Source of the DNA: Tubulanus polymorphus
Lineage: Eukaryota > Nemertea > Palaeonemertea > Tubulaniformes > Tubulanidae
NCBI RefSeq assembly: GCF_964204645.1
Contig: NC_134033.1
Location: 3,531,631-3,595,630 of the forward strand
Length of the DNA: 64,000 bases
Reading direction: 5' to 3'
Each line of letters starts with the position of its first letter. The first letter of the stretch is position 1. Under the pieces are notes generated by a model. It searched no databases. It was not told where the DNA came from and worked only from the letters and a program-made list of their open reading frames with translations. The translations under genes were made by a program, and so were the position numbers. Shown here piece after piece: positions 24,534 through 35,210 of this stretch.

Positions 24534-25385
24534 ATTAAGTTCATCTTCACCGTGTTGACAGTCGTGTCTGGTATCACATACGCGATGGTCGCTGATACAT
24601 CTTTGATCGTTACATTCAAACTGCCACGATTTACAACCGCTTCCAGAAGCTAACTCTTCACCAGTTACATTATAGTTACACAACACGGAATGCACTTTAT
24701 CTTTTGTATCATCGAAAGGTTTCAATAACCATTTAACTGATTGAGTATAAGTAATTTCATTTCTGGTCACTAGTGGTTTGATAATTTTAGATCCGTCGCG
24801 GTCCATGGTCAGTATAGCGCCATATTGATGTCGATATTGAAATACGCTGATAACCCTGTTCATATCGTTTTCTGTATTTAAGGAGATACTTACTATGTCG
24901 GCGCGAATGCTGTGACACATTTGTCTAGCACTCCGAATATTCAAACCTCGATTGTTTTTCCAGTCGGTTAGTATTTGATAACATTGTCCAAAAATAGTTA
25001 CCCAACCTCTTGGACAGGTTGAATTAATTAAAGTAACATCGGGAATCATTTGATCTATGGTTTTTTTTAAGTCTGTATTTGTTGAATTGTTCGCATCGTT
25101 TATCGTTGAATCATGTTTGATTTTGATGTCGATTCTCTCAGATTCACAAATGAATGTCGCATGCGTCTCGTCGATTTGACACGGGAATCGAACCCAGTTC
25201 GCTGATCCTCGTGGATTATTCAGTATCATCGCCGTACACGGCATATTGACGTCATTTTTTGGCTGTTTTCCTAGCGGAGATATCAATCCTCGAATAACTT
25301 CTGGTATCGTTTCATTAATAACAGGTTTATACCACTCTGTGTAGCTCATTGGTTTACCGTCAGTCCACGTGTAATAACCATCATT
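24534..25385 (-). CDS. Receptor copy 2, exon 3 proximal part: lectin modules
   Basis: From acceptor AAACAG (exon starts 25385) to the transposon. Encodes the end of lectin module 1, lectin module 2 and the first half of LDLa 1 (CISDHRVCDTRHDCQHGEDE). The junction YTQSVKWLLKPF is in frame here; copy 1 has lost one base at this point. Confidence 0.85.
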
Positions 25386-25460
25386 CTGTTTCGTGAAAAA
25401 ATGAAATATATCATTTCTTTAAAAGCCTTTCTATTTCATATTTGTAGACATTAGTCTTAC

Positions 25461-26807
25461 CTGCCATTTCAATCCAATCATCATTATGAGCGCTTTTAAT
25501 GAGTACGCCATTTGGAGAAGTTCTGTAGCGAATAATCTTTTGATGGAAATCATTTCCTGTTCTGAGTTGATACTGAGTAGATGTCCCGCGTACTTCTGTC
25601 TACAGTATATTTCAGCGTTCTCCCAATTCAGACGTTCATCTCTGATGAATTTGATGCAGGAAATTCCGGAATTCAGAAATCCTTGTTCACAGTAGAAATC
25701 ACCGAAATCTTTAATCGGTAACGACTCGTGTAAAGTGTATTGTATTTGAAAGGTGGGGACTTTATTGTTTACTTCAAAATAAAGATGGCTATTTATCAAG
25801 CTATATAATATAAGTCCACGAACCGCGTTATTATCACATATTTTTGTTTCATGTGGGGTTTTTGTATATTCTGATATCCTTTGGATAAAAATTATTGCAT
25901 CATCCACATTTATATTTCCTGTTTGGCATGAAACTGATCCAATAGATTTCACAATAAATCTGTAATATTGAAATTTCTCAGGTATCGGGTTGAAAAATGT
26001 GTAGAGAATAGGTTTAGATGCAATACCTGCCCGACTTGGGTAGTTCGGTGACTGCACGAGTCCACATCTATCTTCGGTTGTAATTGATCGAAAGGTGCTG
26101 CTTACATCCTTAAAGTTTTCTGAATCTTTTGTGTCAGTTTCTTTCACTCCTAGACATTTACGACGTAGTTTAACTATTAGTGGTTCCCACCAGAATTCAA
26201 ACTCATCTGTGAAATCTACAGTGTTTAATACGAGACTGTTATTAAGAAACTGATTACTCAAACTCAGAAACTCATCACATGACCATGACATCTTGAGAAA
26301 ACATCGGTCAATATGATATTCGTGTTCTGATAATATGTGAATATTTTTCAAGCGAAGGCGTCGATTTTCAGGTGTAATCACGAGACAGTGTGACGTCATA
26401 TTGATCTGACGTTCTTCTTCTTGTAGAACATAACCATCACAATCAGTAGTAGTAAATATGAGGTATGGCAAGTCAGGACGACCAACTGTTAACTGATTGT
26501 TATAGTAATAAGCGTATGCTACTACAGTAACCGGTCCACCTGATGTAATCAGACTGACGACAGATCGACCGTAGTATCCAAAACCACCAGCAGGACAATA
26601 CGGACCATAGCGTCTAGCTCTGAAATTACTACCATCAAATATATAAAAACCAGCTCGATCACAGTTTTCTGATAGCACTGTTAGTTCCAAATGTTCTGAT
26701 TCATAGATGTTCACTTTCCAGTTTATTCGTACTGTAACTACACGATACAATGTATTCGATCTCGGGAACAATAGATTGGCTGATATTGACGTCACGTCCA
26801 GGCCATC
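25461..26807 (-). CDS. Receptor copy 2, exon 2: CUB and start of lectin
   Basis: 449 codons, one fewer than copy 1 (YYGRS against YYNGRS). Same acceptor and donor as copy 1, otherwise nearly identical. Confidence 0.85.
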
Positions 26808-27126
26808 CTGAAATATAAGAGAATTGATTACAGCAAGTTTTACAATACGACAAATTCAAACTCCTTACAACCTAAAATAGAAAAAGATACTCGATATTAT
26901 CGATATTATCCGATATTAGTTCGAGATGTTGCAATCCAAACTTACGTAATTCAAATTCTAAACACCCATCATAATTAGTCCGTGTAAACAACATGTGCTT
27001 TGGGTCACATTACGTTATTATTCCAAGTTTCTTAGTAAAGTTTCACTGGTCAAAATCGCCATAGAAAATATAGATTATTACAATGATTCTTTTATACGAA
27101 TATACAAATCATTGTAATAAACTTAC

Positions 27127-27830
27127 CAACATACTGATTTTGTTGACGTAGACGTCTGATATTGTCATTGATTTCACTTCAAATTCTATTTTTAAATGCG
27201 ATCTTAAAAAATCCCATGTCGTTAAAACGCACAGAATCACGAGAAATCCGTCTGATTTTACACTCAGGGATTTAAGTTGGTTAAAACTGAGTAAAATATC
27301 AGTTCTCACAATACGTAACCCTTCCTGTTTATATACACCAGCGACACCTGGTGACGTGACGAGATCACGTGATCAGTTGAAGACGACGTACTGCAGAACA
27401 TCGACTGTGATAGACCAGGGGCCGGTTCCATAGTCATGGCTTAGACTTAAGACCAGTCTAAAACTATCTTAGTTCTATAGCCAATCTAACAATTTAAGAC
27501 CAGTCTTAAGATTTAAGACCACTTTCGGGCTTAAGTCTCGACTATGGAACTGGCCTCAGCAGTATAAGTGTTTAGACTGAGTTACTATATGTGGTATTCC
27601 ATCAATTGTAGTGAGCAGTCCTGATTTATTATAGACTTGAATTAACGGGTTAGAGATGTTCCAATCGGATATTTTGTTAACACGAGGAACTGAGACTGAA
27701 AAAATGGTTGTCCATTTGAAATAAATTCTAGACGTGCTTTATTAGTTTTAGTATAATACGATAAAGGTGGATGTCCGGTTTATTCTCGTATAAGAGCTAC
27801 ATGTTCACTGGTGCTGTTCCATCCATCATT
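27127..27830 (-). pseudogene. Decayed duplicate of receptor exon 1 (3' half)
   Basis: Matches the 3' half of exon 1 with the same GTAAGT donor (27121-27126), and its final codons match copy 1 (DVYVNKISML). It carries a TGG to TGA nonsense change (CAACTGATCACG near 27365-27375) and a 138-bp MITE (27419-27556). Its 5' part (27600-27910) has diverged and lacks the leader. It lies in the intron between exon 1 and exon 2 of copy 2. Confidence 0.8.
27419..27556. mobile_element. 138-bp Harbinger-type MITE with CAG duplication
   Basis: Starts GGGCCGGTTCCATAGTC and ends with the complement of AGGCCAGTTCCATAGTC. Flanked by CAG on both sides (27416-27418; 27557-27559), while the matching site in copy 1 (about 6750) has no insert. 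A 3-bp CWG duplication fits PIF/Harbinger insertion. Interior is TTAAGACCAGTCTTAAG-like and almost fully self-complementary. Confidence 0.85.
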
Positions 27831-27938
27831 TCTCGATTGTTTCAGTTCAAACCAAGCGTTAGATTCATCAAAATCATAGATTATCAAAACATTTTTTTCC
27901 ATACTAAATTGATTGACAAATCATTGTAATGAACTTAC

Positions 27939-29156
27939 CATTATCCATGGCCTGGAGACGTCTGATATTGTCATCGATTTCACTTCAAATTCTATTTTCA
28001 TTTTTGATTTAGAAACATCCGATCTCGTTAGAACGCACAGATTCACGAGAAATCCGTCTGATTTTACACTCAGAGATTTAAGATGGTTAAAACTGAGTAA
28101 AATATCAGTTCTCACAATACGTAACCCTTCCTGTTTATATACACCAACGACACCTGGTGACGAGACGAGATCACGTGTCCAGTTGAAGACGACGTACTGC
28201 AGAACATCGACTGTGATAGACCAGCAGTATAAGTGTTTAGACTGAGTTACTATATGTGGTATTCCATCCATTGTAGTGAGCAGTCCTGATTTATTATAGA
28301 CTTGAATTAACGGGTTAGAGACGTTCCAATCTGATATTTTGTAAACTTGCACGAGTAACTGCGACTTAAACCAATTCCAGCTTTCAAATTCAATGCGGGC
28401 TTTATTAGTTTCAGTATAAAACGATGAAGATGGATGTCCGGTTTGTTCTCGTATAAGAGCTATAGGTTCACTGGTGCTGTTCCATCCGTCGTAAATTTGA
28501 GGACGAGTTTTCATCGGATCCTCACCTGGTCTTAATCTGAAATCTATCTGTATAAACGTTAAATTCATTGCAAACCCGTCTGGCATCCCGATCCATTCTA
28601 ACAACAATTTACATCGCCGGGTAGAAATCATGAATTCATAACCTGTTTGAGTTGGTAATTCTTTTACTGCACGTTTGAGACATTTACGTACGATTTTCAA
28701 GCGACTCTGTTCTTCAAAACGATATATGATATAAACCCGACTACCTCGCGCTCCATCGACGTTACTCCTAAACAACAACGAAATCAAATCGTTACTGCGG
28801 ATATCTAATTGCTTTCTTCCGGTAGCGCAGAGTTTGTTGTCAGACTCACCGACGAGAAGATAGTTTTCGTTACAGAATATCGACGGCTCGATGTCGTAGT
28901 AAACTTGAACGAGAAAATTTCCCGATGAAGAGCTGTTGACGAACCAACGACATTCAACACCGCGCACTAACGACGGATAGTTCGGTGAAACGATGTAACC
29001 GGACGTAGAATCGACGGAGTATTGAGTGTTGTTACAAGATGAACTGACTGTAACAGACGCGGCTTCCTCGACAGAGTTTGCGCGATCAGCCCGCGTTAAT
29101 ATACAGTCTCCGCAAGCGATCAGTAAAACTACGAACAACGCTTTCATTCGCTGCAT
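27939..29156 (-). CDS. Receptor copy 2, exon 1: signal peptide and CUB
   Basis: Full exon 1 with the same leader and CUB as copy 1. It ends in different residues (DVSRPWIM before the donor at 27933-27938), where copy 1 and the decayed duplicate end DVYVNKISML. Also differs in a segment around 28360-28400 (FESWNWFKSQ). Phase 0 end compatible with exon 2. Confidence 0.85.
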
Positions 29157-30419
29157 ATTGATAATTCACGCTCCAAAAAACAAACACATTCCTTCCTATC
29201 TCCAAGTTTGCGCGATATTTCTCAAAAGAGTGGCTGCAAAGTAATGACGAATTCGGAAAAGTTGACGAATGGATTAGAATCTAATTATTTTGTTAAGAAA
29301 AATCCGCCCATCAACCTCGCGCCAGAGTCGTTTTTGTGAAACTTTCATCTGTTCTCGGTTTCGCTGTAATTACCGCGGTTTCTAAATTTAGACGTGTTCA
29401 ACATATCGTGTTTAAAATCGTGTGCAATTATTTCGCTAAAAATATATCTACTGCCGCTCCCGAACTGCGTTCAGTTTCTGATAATATCCGATAACGTTTT
29501 CACTATCTTTACTTCAAAAAATGCGAAATGTGTCCGATTTACTATAGTTAACACTTTCTGGCGTAACGGTCACATTGCGACGCGTCGCAGCATCGAAGCA
29601 TACAAAGCGTTTAGTTGATTTCAGTTTAAAACTTTCTGGTGCCGTGGTCACATTTTCCAATTAAGTTCGAAATATTCTGCGGTATCGTAAACGAATTCGC
29701 ACCTAAAACAATTCACTTTCGATTCGCTTTATGTTTACAGTAAGCTCTGAATTGAAAGTTTGCATAACCGAATCCGAACACAGTCGATTTTACACCATCA
29801 GACCTGGCCTGGTTCGATCACGCTTAGACCGAAATAAAATCGACTCATTCTGAGTGCTTAGTCAGGCCTGTAGTTAGGATGTTCAAGTTCATCGAGGAAG
29901 GTCTATCCTGATGCCGGCATTGAGAACATTTTTGGATCGATTTCAAATGATTCACTTGTTAGCGACGCCTTTTCGTCAAAATCGGCGCATACTTTCAAAA
30001 TCAGTGGATTCGAGACCAAATTGCGTGGAATGAAATAACTTTTCTTCCATTTTCATCCCTATCTCACATGTTGCGAAATAACTCCTTTTCGCTCCTTATT
30101 TTCTAATTTTCTGCTCGGCAACCACCTACTAAAACTATACGCGCCTTTTGTGTGTTTACCTATAAAAAGTCCACATTCCAGATAATCGAATCCCCCCTTC
30201 CTCCAAATACATGGAGGGGTTCGGGCCTGTTATTAGTTTCATAATGCTTAGCGTCAGCAAAATTCACCAAGTTGAGGAAGTTCTTGCCAAGCTGATACAT
30301 CATCTTCTTGTAAGTTTTCCTATCGAGAAAGAATTCGAATTTCAATCTTCATCAATGGATATTCAATTATCATTCTACTGTCTTCTACCGCCTTTGAATG
30401 TCTATCATTGTCGTATGGA
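29157..30419. other. Upstream region of receptor copy 2, no gene
   Basis: Counterpart of 7681-8880. Near-identical to about 29480, then increasingly different. Presumed promoter and 5' UTR; no motif assigned. Confidence 0.5.
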
Positions 30420-31110
30420 GATTTGGCGATCAGTTTTTAAAAGTGCGCTGATATGTCTGATGTTTGTAGTTCATTTTCATTAAGAAATGTCTCAGGTGAA
30501 GCACTGAACACATGTGAAGTGTGGACGATCGGTTTTTGAAAGTGTGCTGATAAAATGTCTTATGTCTGGTTTTTTTAGTTCATTTTCAATTAAAAATGTC
30601 TCGGGTGAAGTTCTGAACACATGTGAAGTGTGGACGATCAGTTTTTGAAAGTGTGCTTATAAAATGTCTAATGTCTGATGTTTGTAGTTCATTTTCATTA
30701 AGAAATGACTCAGGTGAAGTACTGAACACATGTGAAGTGTGGACGATCAGTTTTTGAAAGTGAGCTGATAAAATGTCTTATGTCTGGTGTTTATATAGTT
30801 CATTTTCAATTAAAAATGTCTCGGGTGAAGTTCTGAACACAATGTGAAGTGTGGATGATCAGTTTTTGAAAGTGTGCTGATAAAATGTCTTATGTCTGGT
30901 GTTTATATAGTTCATTTTCAATTAAAAATGTCTCGGGTGAAGTTCTGAACACAATGTGAAGTGTGGATGATCAGTTTTTGAAAGTGTGCTGATAAAATGT
31001 CTTATGTCTGGTGTTTGTAGTTCATTTTCAATTAAAAATGTCTCAGGTGAAGTACAGAACACATTCGAAGTGAGGAAGATCAGTTTTTGAAAGTGCGCTG
31101 ATAAAATGTC
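30420..31110. repeat. 109-112-bp tandem repeat, unit 2 (about 6 copies)
   Basis: GATC of the GATCAGTTTTTGAAAG core recurs at 30527, 30636, 30745, 30857, 30969 and 31078, giving spacings of 109, 109, 112, 112 and 109. Expanded relative to unit 1. Confidence 0.9.
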
Positions 31111-31289
31111 TAAGAAATTGCAAAATGGCGTTTTCAGGCCACCACTCACCACCACACGTAATTTTTTCTATATAAATGGGACATTCTTGGCATCGATAAA
31201 TAACAGAATAAAACCATCAAAAAAGAATATGAAATAAGAAATTAGTTGATGTATCACAGGAAATTTAACATAAAATAATTAGTTATTGC

Positions 31290-31445
31290 AGCGCAAATAC
31301 AACACGTGAATTTAAAGTATTTTTACCCGATAAATGGAATACATTGAATAATGACGATTTAAAAGCTTTCGAAGGATTCAAGATGATTAATCATGGAAAA
31401 GATGAAGATGGTCATTATGAATTAGAAATCATTGAATACATATTT
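31290..31445 (+). pseudogene. Unit 2 counterpart of the 9373-9570 open frame
   Basis: Same peptide core (REFKVFLPDKWNTLNN, GFKMINHGKDEDGHYELEI) but the start is lost and the C-terminus runs on past the unit 1 stop. Family not recognised. Confidence 0.3.
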
Positions 31446-31539
31446 AAAGTAACATTAAGAATATTTTCTCAATCAAAAAATTTTTCAAAAAAGATTGATA
31501 GGAATCAATCTTTTTTTTGTGCCTTTTTCACACTTGAAA

Positions 31540-31925
31540 ACGAGGAGTAAAAATATTAATTATTTGGAAATTAAAAACGAGGAGTAAAAATGTTAATGAT
31601 TTGGAAATTAAAAACGAGGACAAAATTAAGAGTAAAAATGTAAATGATTTTCAAACTTAAAAAAGAGGACAAAATAAGGAGTAAAAATATGAATGATTTT
31701 CAAAATTAAAAACGCGGACAAGATGAGGCGTAAAAATATTAATGACTTTCAAAAATTAAAAACGAGGACAAAATGAGGAGTAAAAATATGAATGATTTTC
31801 AAAATTAAAAACGAGGACAAAATGAGGAGTAAAATATTAATGACTTTCAAAATTAAAAACGAGGACAAAACGAGGAGTAAAAATATTAATGACTTTCAAA
31901 ACTAAAAACGAGGAGTAATGAATTG
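31540..31925. repeat. 49-bp AT-rich minisatellite, unit 2
   Basis: About eight copies of the unit found at 9690-10290 (ACGAGGACAAAATGAGGAG core). Confidence 0.85.
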
Positions 31926-32032
31926 TGATTTTTTTCTTTTATAACTAAAATTTTTGCTTAATAAATGGAAACAATTCAAACAATGACCTATCAAATTAAT
32001 AGATATAAATTAAAAAGTTTTTTTAAGATTTA

Positions 32033-32245
32033 ATGGATCCAAACATAATATTCCTTTTAATGAGTTGGAATTTAAGAAATGTTTATATGATAAACGACAT
32101 AAAAGATTTAATATTAGAAGGTGAAATATTTAGAGTTATTGAATTAAGTGATGAGAATAATGACAAAATATTCAATACGTTATCAACTGATTCATTAGAA
32201 ATTAGTGAATTGATTAATGAAATCAAACAAGTATCTCGTTTTTAA
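32033..32245 (+). CDS. Unrecognised 70-aa open frame in AT-rich block
   Basis: ATG to TAA, acidic and isoleucine/asparagine-rich (FRVIELSDENNDKIFNTL). The unit 1 counterpart at about 10402-10500 begins the same way (MDPNI) but is truncated by a MITE-like insertion. Function unknown; may belong to one decayed element with its neighbours 31290-31445 and 32352-32527. Confidence 0.3.
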   Translation: MDPNIIFLLMSWNLRNVYMINDIKDLILEGEIFRVIELSDENNDKIFNTLSTDSLEISELINEIKQVSRF

Positions 32246-32351
32246 CGAAATGAGACTGATATTTTCGTAGAGATTTGAATGAACTAATTATTCAAACTCA
32301 AAATAACAAACCTTAAATCTATTATTTAAACAATTATTTAGATAGCGAAAC

Positions 32352-32527
32352 TTATGAAGATAAAATCGATACAATGCGATTTAGAAAAAGGTATTCAATT
32401 TGATTTTGATGATGAAATTAATAAATTGAGAAATTATAATTCTGATGAAATAGTTAACTGCAGTTGTGATAGAAAATATACTTTAAACAATAAGTCACGC
32501 CATTTTGATTCAAAGTATCATAAATAA
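32352..32527 (+). CDS. 57-aa open frame with a C-x-C...H-x4-H finger
   Basis: Runs from ATG to TAA. The C-terminal half reads CSCDRKYTLNNKSRHFDSKYH, a compact CxC-type zinc-finger-like motif similar in layout to fingers I associate with large mobile elements and large DNA viruses (inference only). Strongly AT-rich codons. No counterpart in unit 1. Confidence 0.35.
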
Positions 32528-32529
32528 TC

Positions 32530-33220
32530 TATTCAAATCAAATAATTATCAATTTCACTTAAATGATCTATTTTAAAGATAGTTGAACAAATAATTCATT
32601 TAAATCAAATAATTGTTAAATTAAATGTTTAATATTTAAGAAGTTTATCATAACAATTATAACTATTATCAGATCGGCAATTGTTAATGCATTAGCTTTC
32701 AACAGGTCGTGGATATCTTTTTAACCATATTGATAAAATGGTTCATTAACAGAACAAACAAGACATAATTTAGCATTAGAAAAGTATAAAAAATCATTTG
32801 ATGAAACTATGAATTTATATAATTCATTAACGCAATATGATAAATTACATGTAAATAAACCTAAATTATCGGATTATTATACACCAAGAAAGCACCCAGT
32901 CAATCGGGATTTATTAGACCGAACCGATTGACCTGGTGCAAATTGGGTCAAACACCCGACACAACACTGCGGTAACAGATAACACAGTACACGCGCGCAC
33001 TAATTATACGCCATCTACAGCCAACTTCTGGAATCTACTGGGATTTGGGGGATTTAAATTGGGGTGAAATTAGACCCGGAATCAAAATGAAATTGTTACC
33101 TTTACTATAGGAAACCATTCCTCTGTGTACATGCCAAGGTTCATTACCAAACAACGAATAGACTTCGCGCACACTGGCAGTTCCCATTTATAGTATAGAT
33201 ATTGCGGTGAACAGTATAAG
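32530..33220. other. AT-rich remnant, no supported gene
   Basis: Continues the AT-rich block to about 32930, with a further short open stretch on the plus strand (about 32760-32930; ALEKYKKSFDETMNLYNSL). It then changes to ordinary composition at 32930-33220. Confidence 0.35.
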
Positions 33221-33268
33221 GCCAAATGTATGTATATATGTATGTATGTATGTATATATATATATGTA

Positions 33269-33299
<31 letters not shown>

Positions 33300-33387
33300 G
33301 CGTGTGCGTGTGCGTGTGCGTGCGTGCGTGCGTCATGTATGTATGAGTGTATATACATATACATATACATATATACATAAACACGCA

Positions 33388-33419
<32 letters not shown>

Positions 33420-33421
33420 CA
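33220..33421. repeat. Compound TATG/TG/CG ... CA microsatellite
   Basis: GTAT and TG runs, then TGCG runs, then the complementary ACGC and CA runs. The two halves are partly self-complementary and alternate purine/pyrimidine, so hairpin or Z-DNA formation is possible. Open frames across it are artefacts. Confidence 0.95.
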
Positions 33422-33476
33422 CTGCGTTTAATTATCAAAATTCAAAATTCAATTGCGCAACTCGAGAATTCATTGT

Positions 33477-35079
33477 TACAGTCATTTTATCCGGGCGACG
33501 GGTTATCAATACACTACTAAAACTGACGACTTCTTTCTGTTACTCTATATGTTCAAACGCTGTATACGGTTTCCATGTAGCTCAGCAGAGATCAGTGCCA
33601 TTCATTGACACCGACGGAATACAACAGTCAACAGACAGGTTGAAACACATAATAGAAATACTCGTTATCAATTAGCTACGTAGCTAATTCTCTCAAAAAA
33701 CATCTGACATACGGCAAAAGGTAGAAAGTTTCTAATGTCCGATCGACAGTACCGGTAGCGCCGCTACTTAGCAATAATAAGAACTAATGTTATTGACGAT
33801 GTTTTGTTAAGTGGAAAGACGCCGAGTACCAGTATATATCCGATAGGTTCGAATCCCCAATTTCTTCGGGATGATTTGATTTTAAAATAGCGATCGTTTT
33901 AATAGATTTGGTGTACCTTATTAAACTTACCCACCGTCAACACACCTGCCGGATGTGAAACAGGGGACGTCCTATTCCAATGACGCTAAAGATTTTGTGT
34001 GAATTTTATGGTACTGTAACGGCGGTATGAATTAAATTCAGCTTAGACTGAGAGTAAAGTATTTTAAGGCAAACTCTAATGGGCTAACTGCACATCGTCG
34101 AAAGACTTCTCATCCATCGATACTTGATAAAAATGAAATAAAACATCTAGTTCCAATTATCTCATGTAAGCATAACATTTATTTTGAAAATCTCAACCAT
34201 ACATCAAAACATTTTAAAGCCTTCTATATCAAATGCAATCTTTTGCTAACATAAACAATAGACAAATGGCCATATCTCTATCATATTAATTATATCACGA
34301 ATGCTAAATATTGCGATATTAATTGAAATCGTTCAACCAACAAATGAATTTAGTTAACATAATATCATCACAAACCATTCATATCCTTGGCAAAGGACTT
34401 ATAAGCTTTTAGAATATCCAAACAGGAAAACTTTAGTCTCATTTCCATGCGAGTAGAAATACATTATCATTATCTTTGCATTATATATAACATCCATATC
34501 TGTGCATTATATATATGTTTATAATGTCATATCTCTTAATAATAATCAATCCAATAATTAGATTAATAATACTAATTTATTTATAAATTAATAATTGGTA
34601 ATTAAACTATCAACTCTGCTATAATTGAGTTACACATGAGGTAAAAAAATTATGACATAAAAACTCCTGTCAGAGTAATAGAAGTAACTGTCTAATACAT
34701 GAAATAACACATTTTATACAATGAACTGAGCTCTGAATCTGATGAAAATATTCAATCTGAGATCTTACGAATGATTAGCCCTCTACTTCTGAAAACTGAA
34801 TAGCGCGCTGTGAACTTCAACTTCAAAACAAATTTGTTGAACAGCAGTGTATCGAAAAACTGTACGTACAGTGTACCGCGAACTGAACGCGGCGTCTTCT
34901 CACTTTAGAAAATTATCGACTTGACAGATTAGTTCGATTTTCGACCGCAGCGGCGCTATACGACATTGGACAAAAGAAACTTTCTACCTTTTGCTGACAT
35001 ACGTCAACAAAACTTCCTGACTACACTTCCGCCCCTCCAGGTGGCAGCACGTTACGGCACCTATCATAAAGAACCTAAC
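33477..35079. mobile_element. 1.6-kb unit 2-specific insertion with 9-bp target duplication
   Basis: Flanked by ATTCATTGT at 33468-33476 and 35080-35088, while unit 1 has a single copy in the matching sequence (about 11995). Internal inverted repeat: 33701-33763 against 34950-35005 (GGTAGAAAGTTTCT on one side, AAGAAACTTTCTACC on the other). A 9-bp duplication suggests a MuDR-like element, but the inverted repeats are not at the very ends. A short open frame at the left (about 33480-33675) has no recognised family. Confidence 0.65.
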
Positions 35080-35210
35080 ATTCATTGTGAAATTTGAAAT
35101 CACGAAAATAGAAAAAAACGCATCGCGGTGACGCGTAGTGAAAGCTATAGCGCCGCGTTAGAGAGCTGCACAAGACTTATTCATCTCTGAGTTGTCTGTC
35201 AGAAACTAAG

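Larger units (their letters stand above)
16568..29156 (-). pseudogene. GRL101-like LGR receptor, copy 2, split by a transposon
   Basis: Same gene as 1444-7680, nearly identical in coding and intron sequence. The second lectin module is in frame here, unlike copy 1. A 5546-bp ISL2EU element sits in the first LDLa repeat. Translation from the 5' side runs 13-15 codons into the element and stops at 24489, leaving a soluble signal peptide-CUB-lectin-LDLa fragment. The LDLa, LRR and 7TM part (16568-18987) is cut off but still fully open. A decayed partial exon 1 also lies in the first intron (27127-27830). The lack of decay in the stranded 3' half suggests a recent insertion. Confidence 0.85.

Noticed and set aside
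33082-33675. Long frames over the TG/CA microsatellite
   Set aside because: Low-complexity Tyr-Thr-His or Val-Cys runs; not genes.
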